A stretch of 64,000 nt of DNA from SZAS-79 sp963844255 (GCA_963844255.1 CAWJNP010000051.1:1-64000), one strand, 5' to 3'. Shown: positions 27,312-37,196, counted from the first letter of the stretch. The notes: a model not told the origin generated them from the sequence alone. Numbers and translations are program-made.

Positions 27312-27836
27312 TTGGAGAAGTTCCGGAGGTTCAACGAGCAACTGTCCTACGGGGCCGGCTATGCAGCCGGCCTCGTGCTGCTTGCCATCATCGGCCTCAC
27401 GATGGTCGAGGTGTTTTCGCGTTACGTGCTCGAGCGCCCGCTGATCCTTTCGGATGAGTTCGGCGGCTATGCACTGATCGCGATCAGCTTTCTGGGGCTC
27501 TCCTTCTGTGCCCGCGACCAGAGCCATATCCGCATCACCTTTCTGGTGGGCAAGTTTCCCTCATCCATTGCGAGTCCGGTCCGGGTGGTGACACTGGCGC
27601 TGGGTCTGTTGTTCGTGGTCGCCGCGGCCTGGGTCAACTGGCAGTTCCTCGCCGATTCCTTTGCGCGCGACATGCGCTCCAACTCCCTGCTGATGGTTCC
27701 GCTGAAGTGGCCGCAGATGGCGATGCCGGTCGGTCTGACGCTGTTTGCGCTGCTTGTGCTCGCCCGCCTGATCCAGGGCATCCGTGACCTCTTCGCGGGC
27801 CGCATGGTGGACGAGTTCAGCAATGAGGAATTCTGA
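27312..27836 (+). CDS. dctQ: TRAP transporter small permease, DctQ family, 174 aa
   Basis: Four predicted transmembrane helices, with the DctQ pattern EVFSRYVLERPLILSDEF after helix 1 and CARDQSHIRI in the middle. The start is taken as TTG 27312, ten bases after dctP. It is three bases from dctM, the normal P-Q-M order. It bridges the binding protein to the large permease in the inner membrane. Confidence 0.9.
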   Translation: MEKFRRFNEQLSYGAGYAAGLVLLAIIGLTMVEVFSRYVLERPLILSDEFGGYALIAISFLGLSFCARDQSHIRITFLVGKFPSSIASPVRVVTLALGLLFVVAAAWVNWQFLADSFARDMRSNSLLMVPLKWPQMAMPVGLTLFALLVLARLIQGIRDLFAGRMVDEFSNEEF

Positions 27837-27839
27837 GCC

Positions 27840-29132
27840 GTGAGTCCCGAACTACTGACCTTCGTGCTGATCGGCGGGCTGCTGCTCCTGCTCGCGTTCG
27901 GCCTGGAGATCGGCGCCGCCATGGGCCTCACCGCCATGGCGGGGCTGCTGATCCTCGACAAACCCCTCGTGCAGCTGGCCTGGACGTCCTGGGAGTCGCT
28001 CAACTCCTACACCCTGCTGGCGATGCCGGTGTTCATTTTCATGGGCGCGGTGTTTTCTGGCAGCGGTGCGGTGCACCTGCTCTTTGCTGCGCTCGACAAG
28101 TGGCTGGGCTGGCTGCCCGGCGGTCTCGCCTCGGTCGTCGTCGCCTCCAATGGCGTGTTCGGTGCGATTTCCGGCTCGAGCGTCGCTGCAGCCGCCACCT
28201 TCAGCATGATCGCCTACCCGGAAATGGAGAAGCGCGGCTACGACCCGAAGCTCTCCCTCGGCGCGATTGCGGTGGGCGGAACGCTGAGCGTGCTGGTGCC
28301 GCCGAGCCTGATCCTGATCGTCTACGGTTCCTGGGAGAACGTCTCCGTGGCACGGCTGTTCGCAGCCGCGATGATCCCGGGCATCATGCTGATGCTCATG
28401 CTGATGCTCACGGTGGTCATCATGGTGAAGCTCAAGCCCTCGCTCGCGCCAGCCTCGACGTCCTCTACCTGGAAGGAGCGTATCGGGGCGCTGAAGGACC
28501 TGATCCCCTGGGTCACGGTGATCGTGATCGTGATGGGTTCGATCTTCGGTGGACTGATGACGCCAACCGAGTCGTCTTCGCTGGGCGCGGTGCTTTCGCT
28601 GGGGATCGCCTGGTACTACGGACGCCTCAACTATGCGATGGTGCGCGACGCAACGCTGTCCGCCGTCAAGGTGACAGCGATGATCGCCTACATCATCTTC
28701 GCCGGGCACCTGCTGTCCTTCGTATTCCAGGACATCGGCGCGACCGCGAAACTCTCGAACATGGTGTTGGGGCTGGATCTCGGCAAGTACGGCACGATGT
28801 TCGCGATCGTCGTGATGTACCTGATCCTCGGCATGTTCTTCGACTCGATGGCGATGATGCTGCTCACGCTGTCGTTCGTCATGCCGATCATCCTGAAGCT
28901 CGGTTACGACCCGATCTGGTGGGGCGTCACTTTCGTCCTGCTGGCCGAGATCGGCCTGGTGACGCCGCCGTTCGGCCTCAACCTTTTTACGATCCAGGGC
29001 GTCCTGCCGCAGTTTTCGATCACCTACATCGCACGGGCATCGCTGCCGTTCCTGGCCGTCATGCTGCTGATGATCGGCATCCTGATCGTCTTTCCAGAAC
29101 TGGCGCTCTGGCTGCCGAGGCAACTATACTGA
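27840..29132 (+). CDS. dctM: TRAP transporter large permease, DctM family, 430 aa
   Basis: Twelve-helix sodium-driven permease. GTG start at 27840. Conserved DctM blocks include AISGSSVAAAATFS, PPSLILIVYG and TPTESSSLGA. Length is typical. It is the last of the three transport genes; the amidohydrolase gene follows after 40 bases with its own ribosome-binding site, probably in the same transcript. Confidence 0.93.
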   Translation: MSPELLTFVLIGGLLLLLAFGLEIGAAMGLTAMAGLLILDKPLVQLAWTSWESLNSYTLLAMPVFIFMGAVFSGSGAVHLLFAALDKWLGWLPGGLASVVVASNGVFGAISGSSVAAAATFSMIAYPEMEKRGYDPKLSLGAIAVGGTLSVLVPPSLILIVYGSWENVSVARLFAAAMIPGIMLMLMLMLTVVIMVKLKPSLAPASTSSTWKERIGALKDLIPWVTVIVIVMGSIFGGLMTPTESSSLGAVLSLGIAWYYGRLNYAMVRDATLSAVKVTAMIAYIIFAGHLLSFVFQDIGATAKLSNMVLGLDLGKYGTMFAIVVMYLILGMFFDSMAMMLLTLSFVMPIILKLGYDPIWWGVTFVLLAEIGLVTPPFGLNLFTIQGVLPQFSITYIARASLPFLAVMLLMIGILIVFPELALWLPRQLY

Positions 29133-29172
29133 GTTGAACATTCCCCACTGATCTCCCGACCAAGGAGCCGAC

Positions 29173-30549
29173 ATGCCCACTCACGTTCGCTGCGGTGCAC
29201 TGTTCACGGGTAACGAAGACGCCGAACACCGGAACCAGACCCTGGTGTTCGATGCCGCCGGCAGGATCAGCTGGACAGGCGCCACCGACGCCGCGCCGCG
29301 CACCGGTCGCGGCGATACGGTGCTCGACTACGGGAAGTTCTTCGTCATGCCCGGGTTGCAGGACGTGCACACGCACCTGGCCTACGGCAATGCCAAGTCC
29401 GAGGAGGACATCGACCTCTACCAGCCGATGGAATTTCGCGCGCTGCGCGGCCTGTTCTTTGCGCAAAAGTGCGTTGCCGCCGGCTACACCTCGATCTGCG
29501 CTCCGGGGGACGCCGGCCAGGTCAGCCTCTCGGTGCGCAATGCCATCAATTTCGGCCTGTTCGACGGGCCGCGGGTCACCGCCGCCGGGCGCTACCTGAC
29601 CACGCGCCAGGGCCTCACGGACTGGTATCCGACCTGGATCGGGGTGCCGGACACCTCGATCGGGCGCCTCGTCACCAGTCGCGCCGAGTCGATCGAGGAA
29701 ATCCGCGTGCAGGTCAAGAACGGCGTCGACTGCATCAAGATCGCGCTCGATGGCGTGCAGCGCCGTCCCGATGGCGAGTTTGTCGCGGCGTTCAACCAGG
29801 AAGAGACCACCGAGATCGTCACCGAGGCGCACCGGCTCGGGCGCAAGGTCGTGGCGCACGCGCGTGGCAGGGAGGCCACGCTGTACGCGGCACGCGCGGG
29901 CGTGGACCTGATCTTCCATGCCTACTACCTGGACGACGAGTGCATCGATGCGATGCTGAAGAGCGGCAGCACCATCGGGCCCACGCTGACGTTTCCGCGC
30001 AACATCGTGGACTTCACCCGGCCGACCGAACCGGCCTGGCTCAAGGGCCGCATCGGCATCGTGCAGCGCGAATACGAAGTCGGATGCGAGAACCTCAGAA
30101 AGGCGCAGCGCGCGGGCATTCCGATGCTCACCGGGACCGACACCGGCTTCGCCGTGACGCCCTACGGCGAGTGGCACGCGCGCGAAATCGAACTGTTCGT
30201 GAAGGACCTCGGCTTCACGCCGGCGGCAGCGCTGCGCGCGGCGACCTCGGTCACGGCCGGGTTCATGACCGACGGCGGGTCGCTTGGCGTGCTCGAGCCG
30301 GGCCGCGCCGCCGACTTCATCGCCGTGCAGGGTTCTCCGCTGAAGAACGTCGCGATCCTGCAGGACAAGACCCGCATCCGGCACGTGCATATCGCCGGCA
30401 AGCGCATGGACATCCCCGCGCGCAGCTATGACACCTACCAGGTCACCGACCAGTCCTGGGCCAACTGGAACGATCTGTACACGCAGGAGCGGGTGGCGCA
30501 GCTGGGAATTCTGCCCGCTCGGCGCGGTGTGGCGATGCAGGAGAGTTAG
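29173..30549 (+). CDS. Amidohydrolase-superfamily protein (imidazolonepropionase/prolidase-like), 458 aa
   Basis: Metal-dependent hydrolase with a TIM barrel: metal ligands H-x-H in DVHTHLAYG, a later His in VVAHARGRE, another in FHAYYLDDE, and the catalytic Asp in LTGTDTGF. The C-terminal LGVLEPGRAADFIAVQGSPL is the composite-domain signature of the superfamily. CAAGGAGCC precedes the ATG at 29173. It follows the TRAP genes, so it probably cleaves an amide or cyclic amide brought in by them. Confidence 0.87.
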   Translation: MPTHVRCGALFTGNEDAEHRNQTLVFDAAGRISWTGATDAAPRTGRGDTVLDYGKFFVMPGLQDVHTHLAYGNAKSEEDIDLYQPMEFRALRGLFFAQKCVAAGYTSICAPGDAGQVSLSVRNAINFGLFDGPRVTAAGRYLTTRQGLTDWYPTWIGVPDTSIGRLVTSRAESIEEIRVQVKNGVDCIKIALDGVQRRPDGEFVAAFNQEETTEIVTEAHRLGRKVVAHARGREATLYAARAGVDLIFHAYYLDDECIDAMLKSGSTIGPTLTFPRNIVDFTRPTEPAWLKGRIGIVQREYEVGCENLRKAQRAGIPMLTGTDTGFAVTPYGEWHAREIELFVKDLGFTPAAALRAATSVTAGFMTDGGSLGVLEPGRAADFIAVQGSPLKNVAILQDKTRIRHVHIAGKRMDIPARSYDTYQVTDQSWANWNDLYTQERVAQLGILPARRGVAMQES

Positions 30550-30604
30550 GCAGGCCGGGCGTGGCAGCCACCCGAGCCTTTGCGCCATCGGAAGGGAGGC
30601 GGTA

Positions 30605-32128
30605 GTGGCTTCACTGAACGGCAAGCGGATCGCGGTCGGCGGCTTCATGCACGAGACCAACACGTTCCAGCCGAAGAAAACCACCTACGCGGATTTCGCG
30701 GAAGCGGGCGATCGTCCGCCCCTGGTGCGTGGCGCGGAAGTCCTCACGCGCTTCGACGGAATGAATCAGTCGATCGCCGGTGCGCTTGAGGTGCTCCGGC
30801 CCACGGGGGCGACCCTGCTGCCGCTGCTCTGGACCTCGACTACGCCAGCGGGCTACGTGACCGAGGACGCGTTCGAGCGCATCGCTGCAATGCTGCTCCA
30901 TGACCTGCGTGCTGCGCTGCCGGTGGACGGAATCTATCTCAATCTGCACGGCGCAATGGTGGCCGAGCACTGCGAGGATCCGGAAGGCGAACTGCTCGCC
31001 CGCATCCGTGCGGTGGTCGGACCGGAGGTGCCCGTCGTGGCGAGCCTCGACCTGCATTCCAACACCACGCCGAAGATGTTCGCGCTCAGCGACGCGATGG
31101 TCGCCTACTGCACCTACCCGCATGTGGATATGGCCGATACGGGCGTCAAAGCGGGACGGCTCCTCGCCGAGATCATTGCGCGTGGCAGGAAGCCCGCGAA
31201 AGCCTACCGCCAGATGCCCTACCTGATTCCGCTCACGTGGCAGTGCTCGACGCTCGAGCCGTCGAAATCGATCTATGCGCTGGGAGACAGGTTGATCGAC
31301 GGGCAGGTCGCGAGCACTTCGTTCACGCCAGGATTCCCGGCCGCGGACATTCGCGACTGCGGCGCGGCCGTGTTCGCATACGGCTGGGATGCACCGGCGA
31401 CCGAACGCGCAATGGAAACGCTCTACCGCAGCGTGCTCGAGGCGGAGCCCCAATACGCGGGACGACTATACACGCCCGACGAAGCTGTGCACGAGGCGAT
31501 GCGCCGCACGCAGGCCGTGTCGCTTCCGGTGGTCCTCGCCGATACGCAGGACAACCCCGGCGCGGGCGGCAGCGCGGATACCGTGGGCCTGCTCGACGCA
31601 TTGATCCGCAACAACGCGCAACGCGCGGTGCTCGGCGTGCTGCACGATCCGGAAGCGGCACGCGCCGCGCATGCTGCGGGCCTCGGCGCCACAATCACGC
31701 TCGGCGTAGGCGCCAAGACCCGCGCCTGGGGCGAGCAGCCGCTGGTGCGGCCGTGGAAGGTGGAGAGCCTCGGCGACGGGCGCATGACCTGTCACGGCCC
31801 GATGATGAAAGGCTGGACGCTCGCGCTCGGCCCGATGGCTCTGCTGAGCTTCGGCGGGGTGAGGGTGGTGGTCTCGACCATGAGGGTGCAGGCGATGGAT
31901 CAGGCGCCGTTCCGGCACCTCGGCGTGGAGCCGCGTGCGCAGCGGATCGTCGCGCTGAAGAGCTCGGTGCATTTCCGCGCCGATTTCGAACCGATCGCCC
32001 AGGACGTGCTGGTGGTCCAGTCGCCGGGCGAGATGGTGGCGGACCCGGTGAACCTGCCGTTCCGGCGGCTGCGGGGCGGCCTGCGCATGCGCCCGCTCGG
32101 GCCGGTGTTTCCGCTGGCGAAGCCCTAG
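30605..32128 (+). CDS. M81-family metallopeptidase, MlrC-like, 507 aa
   Basis: Zinc peptidase family founded by MlrC, which degrades linearised microcystin. Typical marks are GGFMHETNTF at the N-terminus, NLHGAMV, SLDLHSNTTP and DTQDNPGAGG. GGGAGGC precedes the GTG at 30605. M81 proteins are common beside TRAP or ABC transporters and amidohydrolases in betaproteobacteria, where they act on unknown amides rather than microcystin. Its end overlaps the convergent HTH gene by four bases. Confidence 0.88.
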   Translation: MASLNGKRIAVGGFMHETNTFQPKKTTYADFAEAGDRPPLVRGAEVLTRFDGMNQSIAGALEVLRPTGATLLPLLWTSTTPAGYVTEDAFERIAAMLLHDLRAALPVDGIYLNLHGAMVAEHCEDPEGELLARIRAVVGPEVPVVASLDLHSNTTPKMFALSDAMVAYCTYPHVDMADTGVKAGRLLAEIIARGRKPAKAYRQMPYLIPLTWQCSTLEPSKSIYALGDRLIDGQVASTSFTPGFPAADIRDCGAAVFAYGWDAPATERAMETLYRSVLEAEPQYAGRLYTPDEAVHEAMRRTQAVSLPVVLADTQDNPGAGGSADTVGLLDALIRNNAQRAVLGVLHDPEAARAAHAAGLGATITLGVGAKTRAWGEQPLVRPWKVESLGDGRMTCHGPMMKGWTLALGPMALLSFGGVRVVVSTMRVQAMDQAPFRHLGVEPRAQRIVALKSSVHFRADFEPIAQDVLVVQSPGEMVADPVNLPFRRLRGGLRMRPLGPVFPLAKP

Positions 32129-32472
32129 GCTGCCTCAAGCAAGAATTCGACCTTCACTGCTGCGTATGGGAATACAACTCCGCCACCTCCGACACGATCG
32201 AGTACGCCGGCCTTCAGCAGGGCGGTAACGTCGGAATGAACCGCCTTCACATCCCGGCCCACGCGTCGCGCGGCTTCGCGGATCGAAACAGGGCCCGCGC
32301 CGCAAAGCGCTTTGAGAAGCTCCCAGCGTTTGGCGGTCAGCACTTGCCAGAGCAACTCGGGGGTCGCGAAGCTGACTCGCGCGGAGCCTTCGGGCTCTCC
32401 CGACTTCCAGGTCTTCAGGGCATCGTCCATGGCGTCTGCAGGGGCGCGCACGTCAAGAAGCACTGTTTTCAC
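32125..32472 (-). CDS. Winged-helix antitoxin-like protein (HVO_A0114/TumA-like), 115 aa
   Basis: Winged-helix DNA-binding protein: LTAKRWELLKALCGAGPVSIREAARRVGR leads the HTH, and DVTALLKAGVLDRVGGGGVVFPY forms the wing. It resembles the HVO_A0114 family, normally the second gene of a toxin-antitoxin pair. The GTG start at 32472 overlaps a TGA (GTGA) of an upstream frame that has no start codon and only about 28 codons, as if a partner gene had been lost. No intact toxin is visible. Confidence 0.6.
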   Translation of the reverse strand: MKTVLLDVRAPADAMDDALKTWKSGEPEGSARVSFATPELLWQVLTAKRWELLKALCGAGPVSIREAARRVGRDVKAVHSDVTALLKAGVLDRVGGGGVVFPYAAVKVEFLLEAA

Positions 32473-32572
32473 GGTTCGATCCTCACGCCATTCAGTTCGA
32501 AATCTGACTTAGGCGCTTGCGCCGGGGAAGGACACTTAACGCTGCCCTTGACGATTTACAGTCTGGAAGGCA

Positions 32573-32902
32573 TCAAGCCGCCAGCTTACTCTTCTCACCA
32601 AACGCACGTTGCAGTTCCTGGCGAGTACCGCCGGAAGCAAAAAAGGCGCGCACGATCAGATCCAGGGACACTGAGGGATCACCCGATTCCATCTTGGCCA
32701 CGCGTGACTGGCTTGACTTCATGCGCTGCGCGAGGCCTATCTGGGATAGTCCGCGCTTTTGTCGGGATGCCTTTACCGCATCTGCCAAGTTCAATCTGAG
32801 TTCCACCAGCATCGCCTCTTCGTCGCTTAGGTGGAGAAACTCCTTGACGCTGGTCTCCTTCCAACCGGCGGCACGCAATTTCTTCAGTTTTGCGGGATTC
32901 AT
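32573..32902 (-). CDS. XRE-family HTH protein, HigA-like, 109 aa
   Basis: The HTH lies in the middle (SRQKRGLSQIGLAQRMKSSQSRVAKMESG), preceded by an N-terminal segment rich in Leu/Glu that is common in antitoxins of the HigA/RelB-associated type. The start is the ATG at 32902; an ATG four codons earlier is possible. The 430 bases upstream to the EamA gene contain no recognisable toxin; a 96-codon minus-strand frame there (33201-32911) has no family resemblance. Orphan antitoxin or solitary regulator. Confidence 0.65.
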   Translation of the reverse strand: MNPAKLKKLRAAGWKETSVKEFLHLSDEEAMLVELRLNLADAVKASRQKRGLSQIGLAQRMKSSQSRVAKMESGDPSVSLDLIVRAFFASGGTRQELQRAFGEKSKLAA

Positions 32903-33335
32903 ATGGCTACTCATTGAATGGCTAAATCGAAGTCCCGGCAGCACGCCGCTCTCGATCCTGGTCTCCCTGGAAGTTGGCAGCGTCTTGATTTCACAGTGCA
33001 GCAGTAGGAAGGAGCACCTTCTCTGGTCGGGCCAAGGACTACACAATATGTCGGATGTGACATATATGCAAGGCGATTCGCGCTAATTCCCGGGAGCGGA
33101 ATCCAGGTGCCGGAGACATACATTCCGTGCACCTTGCGGCTGCGAGCGTGCGGTTCGGCCACGCCGTGCAGCTGGTCGGGAAGGTCTTTCGGCCTTTTCA
33201 TGCAATCCGTGCCGGCGACGACAATAGACTCCTCTTCTTCCTACCAAATGCCACAAACAGAGAAGCAAGAAAGTTAAAGTTATATTCCTAAAATCGACCG
33301 ACTGGAGCGCGTCACAGGATAGTCTTGTTGTGCGA
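32903..33335. other. Gap without a recognisable gene
   Basis: Between the XRE gene and the EamA gene. A minus-strand frame of 96 codons (33201-32911) and one of 87 codons (33346-33083) overlap each other in different frames, and neither resembles a known protein. The part near 33250-33340 is AT-rich. Possibly the decayed partner of the upstream antitoxin-like gene. Confidence 0.4.
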
Positions 33336-34243
33336 TTACACAACAACCTTGTCTTTTACGCGATAGCCGGAAGACGACAGCCCCACGCCCGCGAGGATCA
33401 GCGCGATGCCGGCGAAGTGGTACCAGACCGGATACTCGCCAAGAAAGAGCGCCGACATGCCGACCGCGATCGCCGGCATCAGGTGCATGGTCGCGCCGGC
33501 GCGCGCGGCACCGATGCGCGCGACCACATAGCTCCACCCCGCGTAGGCGAGCAGCAGCGAGCCGATCGCCGAATACAGCACCGCGAACATGCCGGTGGTC
33601 GTGAGCGTCGGACCGGTGGCATGACGCAGGTCCCAGGCAAGCCAGGGCAGCATGAACGCGAGGCCCAGCACGCAGACCATCAGCAGGAGTTGCGGCAGGG
33701 TCAGCGTGTCGCGGCGTCTGCCGAGCAGGATCGTGTAGCTCGCCCACATCGCCATCGAGCCAATCGCGAGCACGTCTCCGATGTTGAAGGACAGGGCGGC
33801 AAGCGCGCGCAGGTCGCCGTGCGCGGCGATCAGCGCGACGCCGGAAAACGAGATCGAGACGCCCGGTCCACTGACGCGCGCGGATGCGCTCGCCAAGAAA
33901 CACCGCGGCGAGCAGCAGGATGAAGATCGGCGAGGTGGACAGGTACAGGGTGCCGTTGGTCACCGTGGTGTAGTGCAGCCCGAGCCACTGCATCGACAGG
34001 TGCAGGCCGCCGCCGGTGAATCCCAGGCCGAGCGAGCACGCCCCAGTCGCGCGCGGCGAGCGCACGCAGCTTCGGTACCAGGCCGCGCCAGGCAAACGGC
34101 AGCAGCACGAGGATCACGACCAGCAGCCGCCCGGAGGTCGCCACGCCGGGAGTAATCGAATCGCGCACCGCGCGGGCGACGATCCAGTTGCCCGACCAGA
34201 GAAGCAGGGTGGCGGCGAGGACGACGTAGGCGGTGGCGCGCAT
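33336..34243 (-). CDS. EamA/DMT-family exporter, frame broken twice by probable insertions
   Basis: Ten-helix drug/metabolite transporter made of two EamA repeats. The first repeat starts at ATG 34243 (ATLLLWSGNWIVARAV). Removing one G near 34040 continues through GLHYTTVTNGTLYLSTSPIF. Removing one C near 33861 joins RQWTGVSISFSGVALI, after which the second repeat (VVARIGAARAGATMHLMPAI, VLFLGE-type ending) runs to 33336. Restored length is about 302 residues, normal for the family. Exported substrate unknown. Confidence 0.82.
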
Positions 34244-34341
34244 GGGGCCCCATTATCGCCGGGCGAAACGGATGCGGGACGGCGGGTTGCACATGATATT
34301 CTGCGCGCTCCGCCGCTTTTCAGCCCGCATTTGCACAGACC

Positions 34342-35115
34342 ATGCCGTTCATCTCCGCCGCCGGTCACAGGCTCGAATACCAGCGTATCGAGGCCGATCC
34401 GAAGAAGCCCGTGCTGGTGTTCCTGCACGAGGGGCTGGGTTCGATCACGCAGTGGCGCGATTTCCCACAGAAGGTATCGGCCGCCACGGGCTGCCCGGCG
34501 CTGGTGTATGCACGCTACGGCTACGGTCAGTCGGACGTGCTCGAAGAACCACGGCCGTTCGACTTCATGCACCGCGAGGCGCAGGTCGCGCTGCCGGAAC
34601 TGCTGGCAGCACTTGCGATCGACACGCCGATCCTGGTCGGCCACAGCGACGGTGCCTCGATTTCCCTGATTTACGCGGGCACCGGCCGCCCCTTGCGCGG
34701 AATGGTGATCGAGGCGCCGCATGTGATGATCGAGCAGCTCAACATGGACGGCATACGCGCTGCGCGGCATGCGTTCGAGACCACGGACCTGCCGCAGAAA
34801 CTCGGCCGCCACCATCGCAATCCTGAGAAGACCTTCTTCGGCTGGCATGACGCGTGGATGTCGCCCGGGTTCCAGCAGTGGAACATCGAAAACGTCCTGC
34901 CGGGCATCCGCTGTCCACTGATGTGTATCCAGGGCGAGGACGACGCCTACGGCACGATGGCCCAGCTCGACACCATCGCGGCGAAGGTTGGCGGGCCATG
35001 CGAACTGATCAAGCTCGCCGACTGCGGGCACACGCCGCACAAGGAGCAGCCCGAAAAGACCTTCGCCGCGGTGACGCGCTTCGTCAGAGATCTCCTCGCG
35101 CGCGGCTCCGAATGA
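34342..35115 (+). CDS. Alpha/beta hydrolase, 257 aa
   Basis: Compact alpha/beta hydrolase with LHEGLGS at the oxyanion loop, nucleophile GHSDGAS, acid in GEDDAYG and base in CGHTPHKEQP. It resembles pimeloyl-ester or dienelactone-type esterases. It overlaps the following MFS gene by four bases (ATGA), so import and hydrolysis of one substrate are probably linked. Confidence 0.85.
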   Translation: MPFISAAGHRLEYQRIEADPKKPVLVFLHEGLGSITQWRDFPQKVSAATGCPALVYARYGYGQSDVLEEPRPFDFMHREAQVALPELLAALAIDTPILVGHSDGASISLIYAGTGRPLRGMVIEAPHVMIEQLNMDGIRAARHAFETTDLPQKLGRHHRNPEKTFFGWHDAWMSPGFQQWNIENVLPGIRCPLMCIQGEDDAYGTMAQLDTIAAKVGGPCELIKLADCGHTPHKEQPEKTFAAVTRFVRDLLARGSE

Positions 35116-36320
35116 GCGCGGTCGCAGTTCCGCTGCGGCAGGACGTCCGGGTCATCAGCCTGGTCGCGGTGGCGCATGCGATATCGCATTTCTTCCAGGT
35201 GCTTGTGCCGCCGCTGTTTCCGTTCATCAAGGAGGATCTGGGCGTCAGCTATACGGCGCTCGGCGCGGTGATCGGCCTGTATTACCTGATGTCCGGGATC
35301 TTCCAGACGGTGGCGGGGTTCGCGGTGGACCGGTTCGGCGCGCAGCGCGTCCTGGCGCTGGGCCTGGCGTTCAGCGTGCTCGGTGCGCTGATTGCCGGAC
35401 TTGCGCAGAGCTACGAGATGCTGGTTGTCGCGGCGGTGATCGGCGGTCTGGGTAACAGCGTATTCCATCCGAGTGATTTCGCGATCATCAACGGTCGGGT
35501 GTCTCAGCCGCGACTTCCGTATGCGTACAGCTCGCACGGGGTCGGTGGCAGCCTGGGCTATGCGGTATCGCCGCTGTTCAGCGCCGCGACGGTCGGCGTG
35601 CTGGGCTGGCACGGGACGATCCTCGCCGGCGCCGCGCTCGGCAGCCTCGTGCTCGTCGCAGTGCTCCTCAACCGCGACGCGCTGAAAGTCAGACCGACCC
35701 GCGGACTGAGTCAGAAGTCGGGATACGCGGAGGACATCAAGGTGCTGAGTTCGGTGCCCGTGCTGATGTGCTTCGGTTACTTCCTGCTGGTGGCGATCGT
35801 GTTCATCGCCGTGCTGAGTTTCGGGGTGTCGGCGCTGGTGGCTGCCTACGGCATCGGTCCGGCGCAGGCCTCGGCCGCACTGACGACCTACATGTTCGGC
35901 GCGGCGGGAGGCATCCTGGTCGGCGGCATTGTCGCGGCGCGCGGCTGGCGACCGGAGCGGGTGGCGTCCGGGGGGATGGCGGTGAGCTCGATCTTCATGC
36001 TGGTGATTGCATCCCTCTGGATGCCGGTGCTTGCGCTGCCGCTGCTGTTCGCGGTTTCAGGCTTTGCCAACGGCATGACCAACCCATCGCGCGACCTGCT
36101 GGTACGCCAGACCACGCCGCCGGGATCCACCGGCGCGGTCTACGGGTTTGTCTATTCGGGCCTGGACCTCGGGTCGGTGCTGGCGCCCGTGTACTTCGGC
36201 TGGCTGCTCGACCACGGCCACCCGCAGGCCGTGTTCTTCACGGCCTCGGGCGTGCTTCTGGTGACGATCCTGACCGTGCTCAAGCTGCCGGCGCGCCGGC
36301 CCGCGCCGGTTCCGGCCTGA
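35112..36320 (+). CDS. MFS transporter (fosmidomycin-resistance-like), 402 aa
   Basis: Twelve transmembrane helices. SHFFQVLVPPLFP and VDRFGAQRVLALG, with HPSDFAIINGRVS in the middle, are characteristic of the Fsr-like branch of the major facilitators. The ATG at 35112 lies inside the stop of the preceding hydrolase gene. Substrate unknown; co-translation with the hydrolase suggests an ester or its product. Confidence 0.85.
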   Translation: MSAVAVPLRQDVRVISLVAVAHAISHFFQVLVPPLFPFIKEDLGVSYTALGAVIGLYYLMSGIFQTVAGFAVDRFGAQRVLALGLAFSVLGALIAGLAQSYEMLVVAAVIGGLGNSVFHPSDFAIINGRVSQPRLPYAYSSHGVGGSLGYAVSPLFSAATVGVLGWHGTILAGAALGSLVLVAVLLNRDALKVRPTRGLSQKSGYAEDIKVLSSVPVLMCFGYFLLVAIVFIAVLSFGVSALVAAYGIGPAQASAALTTYMFGAAGGILVGGIVAARGWRPERVASGGMAVSSIFMLVIASLWMPVLALPLLFAVSGFANGMTNPSRDLLVRQTTPPGSTGAVYGFVYSGLDLGSVLAPVYFGWLLDHGHPQAVFFTASGVLLVTILTVLKLPARRPAPVPA

Positions 36321-36323
36321 AGA

Positions 36324-37100
36324 TCAAGTGTTGTAGTTGCTGCCGCGGCGATCGAGCATGCGCAGCAGCGCCGGCCAGTGCTTGCCACCGTTGGTGCGCG
36401 GCCGGTTGAACTGCTCGCGTCCCTTTTCCACGGTTCCCGCGCCGATCAGCGTGACCGTGTCCTGGCCACCGGACAGCGCATCGATCTGGATCTGGCAGGA
36501 GCATTCGAGGAAATACATGATCTCGAAGGCTTCGCTGACCGATTTTCCGAGCGTCAGCAGGCCGTGGTTGCGCAGGACCATCGCCCGGCTCGTGGCACCG
36601 AGGTCGCCGGTCAGGCGGGTGCGCTCGTCCATGTCCAGCGCAATACCTTCGTAGTCGTGATAGGTCAGCTCGCTGATCACGCGCAGCGAATGCTGGCTGA
36701 GTGGCAGCAGGCCCTTGGTCATCGCCGAGACGGCGACCCCGGCCCGGGTGTGGGTGTGCAGCACCGCCAGCGCATCGGAGCGGGCTTCATGGATGCAGCC
36801 GTGAATCACGAAGCCCGCTTCGTTGACGCCCAGCCCCGTCGGGTCTTCGATGATGTTGCCATGAAGGTCGATCTTCACGAGGCTGGACGCCGTGATCTCG
36901 TCGAACATCTGGCCGTACGGATTGATCAGGAAGTGGTGTTCCGGTCCGGGCACGCGCGCCGAGAAGTGGGTGAAGATCAGGTCGGTCCACTTGTAGTGCG
37001 CGGCCAGCTGGTAGGCGGCGGCGAGGTCGACGCGCACGTCCCATTCTTCCTTGCTGACGCGGTCGCGCAGGGCGGTGCTGGGCTTGAGGACGGCACTCAT
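36324..37100 (-). CDS. Class II aldolase/adducin-family protein, 258 aa
   Basis: Metal-dependent class II aldolase fold: THFSARVPG, then HGCIHEARSDALAVLHTHTRAG with the zinc-binding His pair, and RNHGLLTLG with the third His. Length and motifs match the adducin-head family that acts on sugar phosphates or hydroxy-acid decarboxylations. ATG at 37100. It stands alone, convergent with the MFS gene four bases away. Confidence 0.87.
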   Translation of the reverse strand: MSAVLKPSTALRDRVSKEEWDVRVDLAAAYQLAAHYKWTDLIFTHFSARVPGPEHHFLINPYGQMFDEITASSLVKIDLHGNIIEDPTGLGVNEAGFVIHGCIHEARSDALAVLHTHTRAGVAVSAMTKGLLPLSQHSLRVISELTYHDYEGIALDMDERTRLTGDLGATSRAMVLRNHGLLTLGKSVSEAFEIMYFLECSCQIQIDALSGGQDTVTLIGAGTVEKGREQFNRPRTNGGKHWPALLRMLDRRGSNYNT

Positions 37101-37196
37101 GGGGCAGGCTCCGGAGGGAAAGTGTGCCCGGGATGATACGCCCGGAGGGACGGACGGGGGAGGGCGGGCGCGAAACGCCGTCCCGCAACCGGACGG

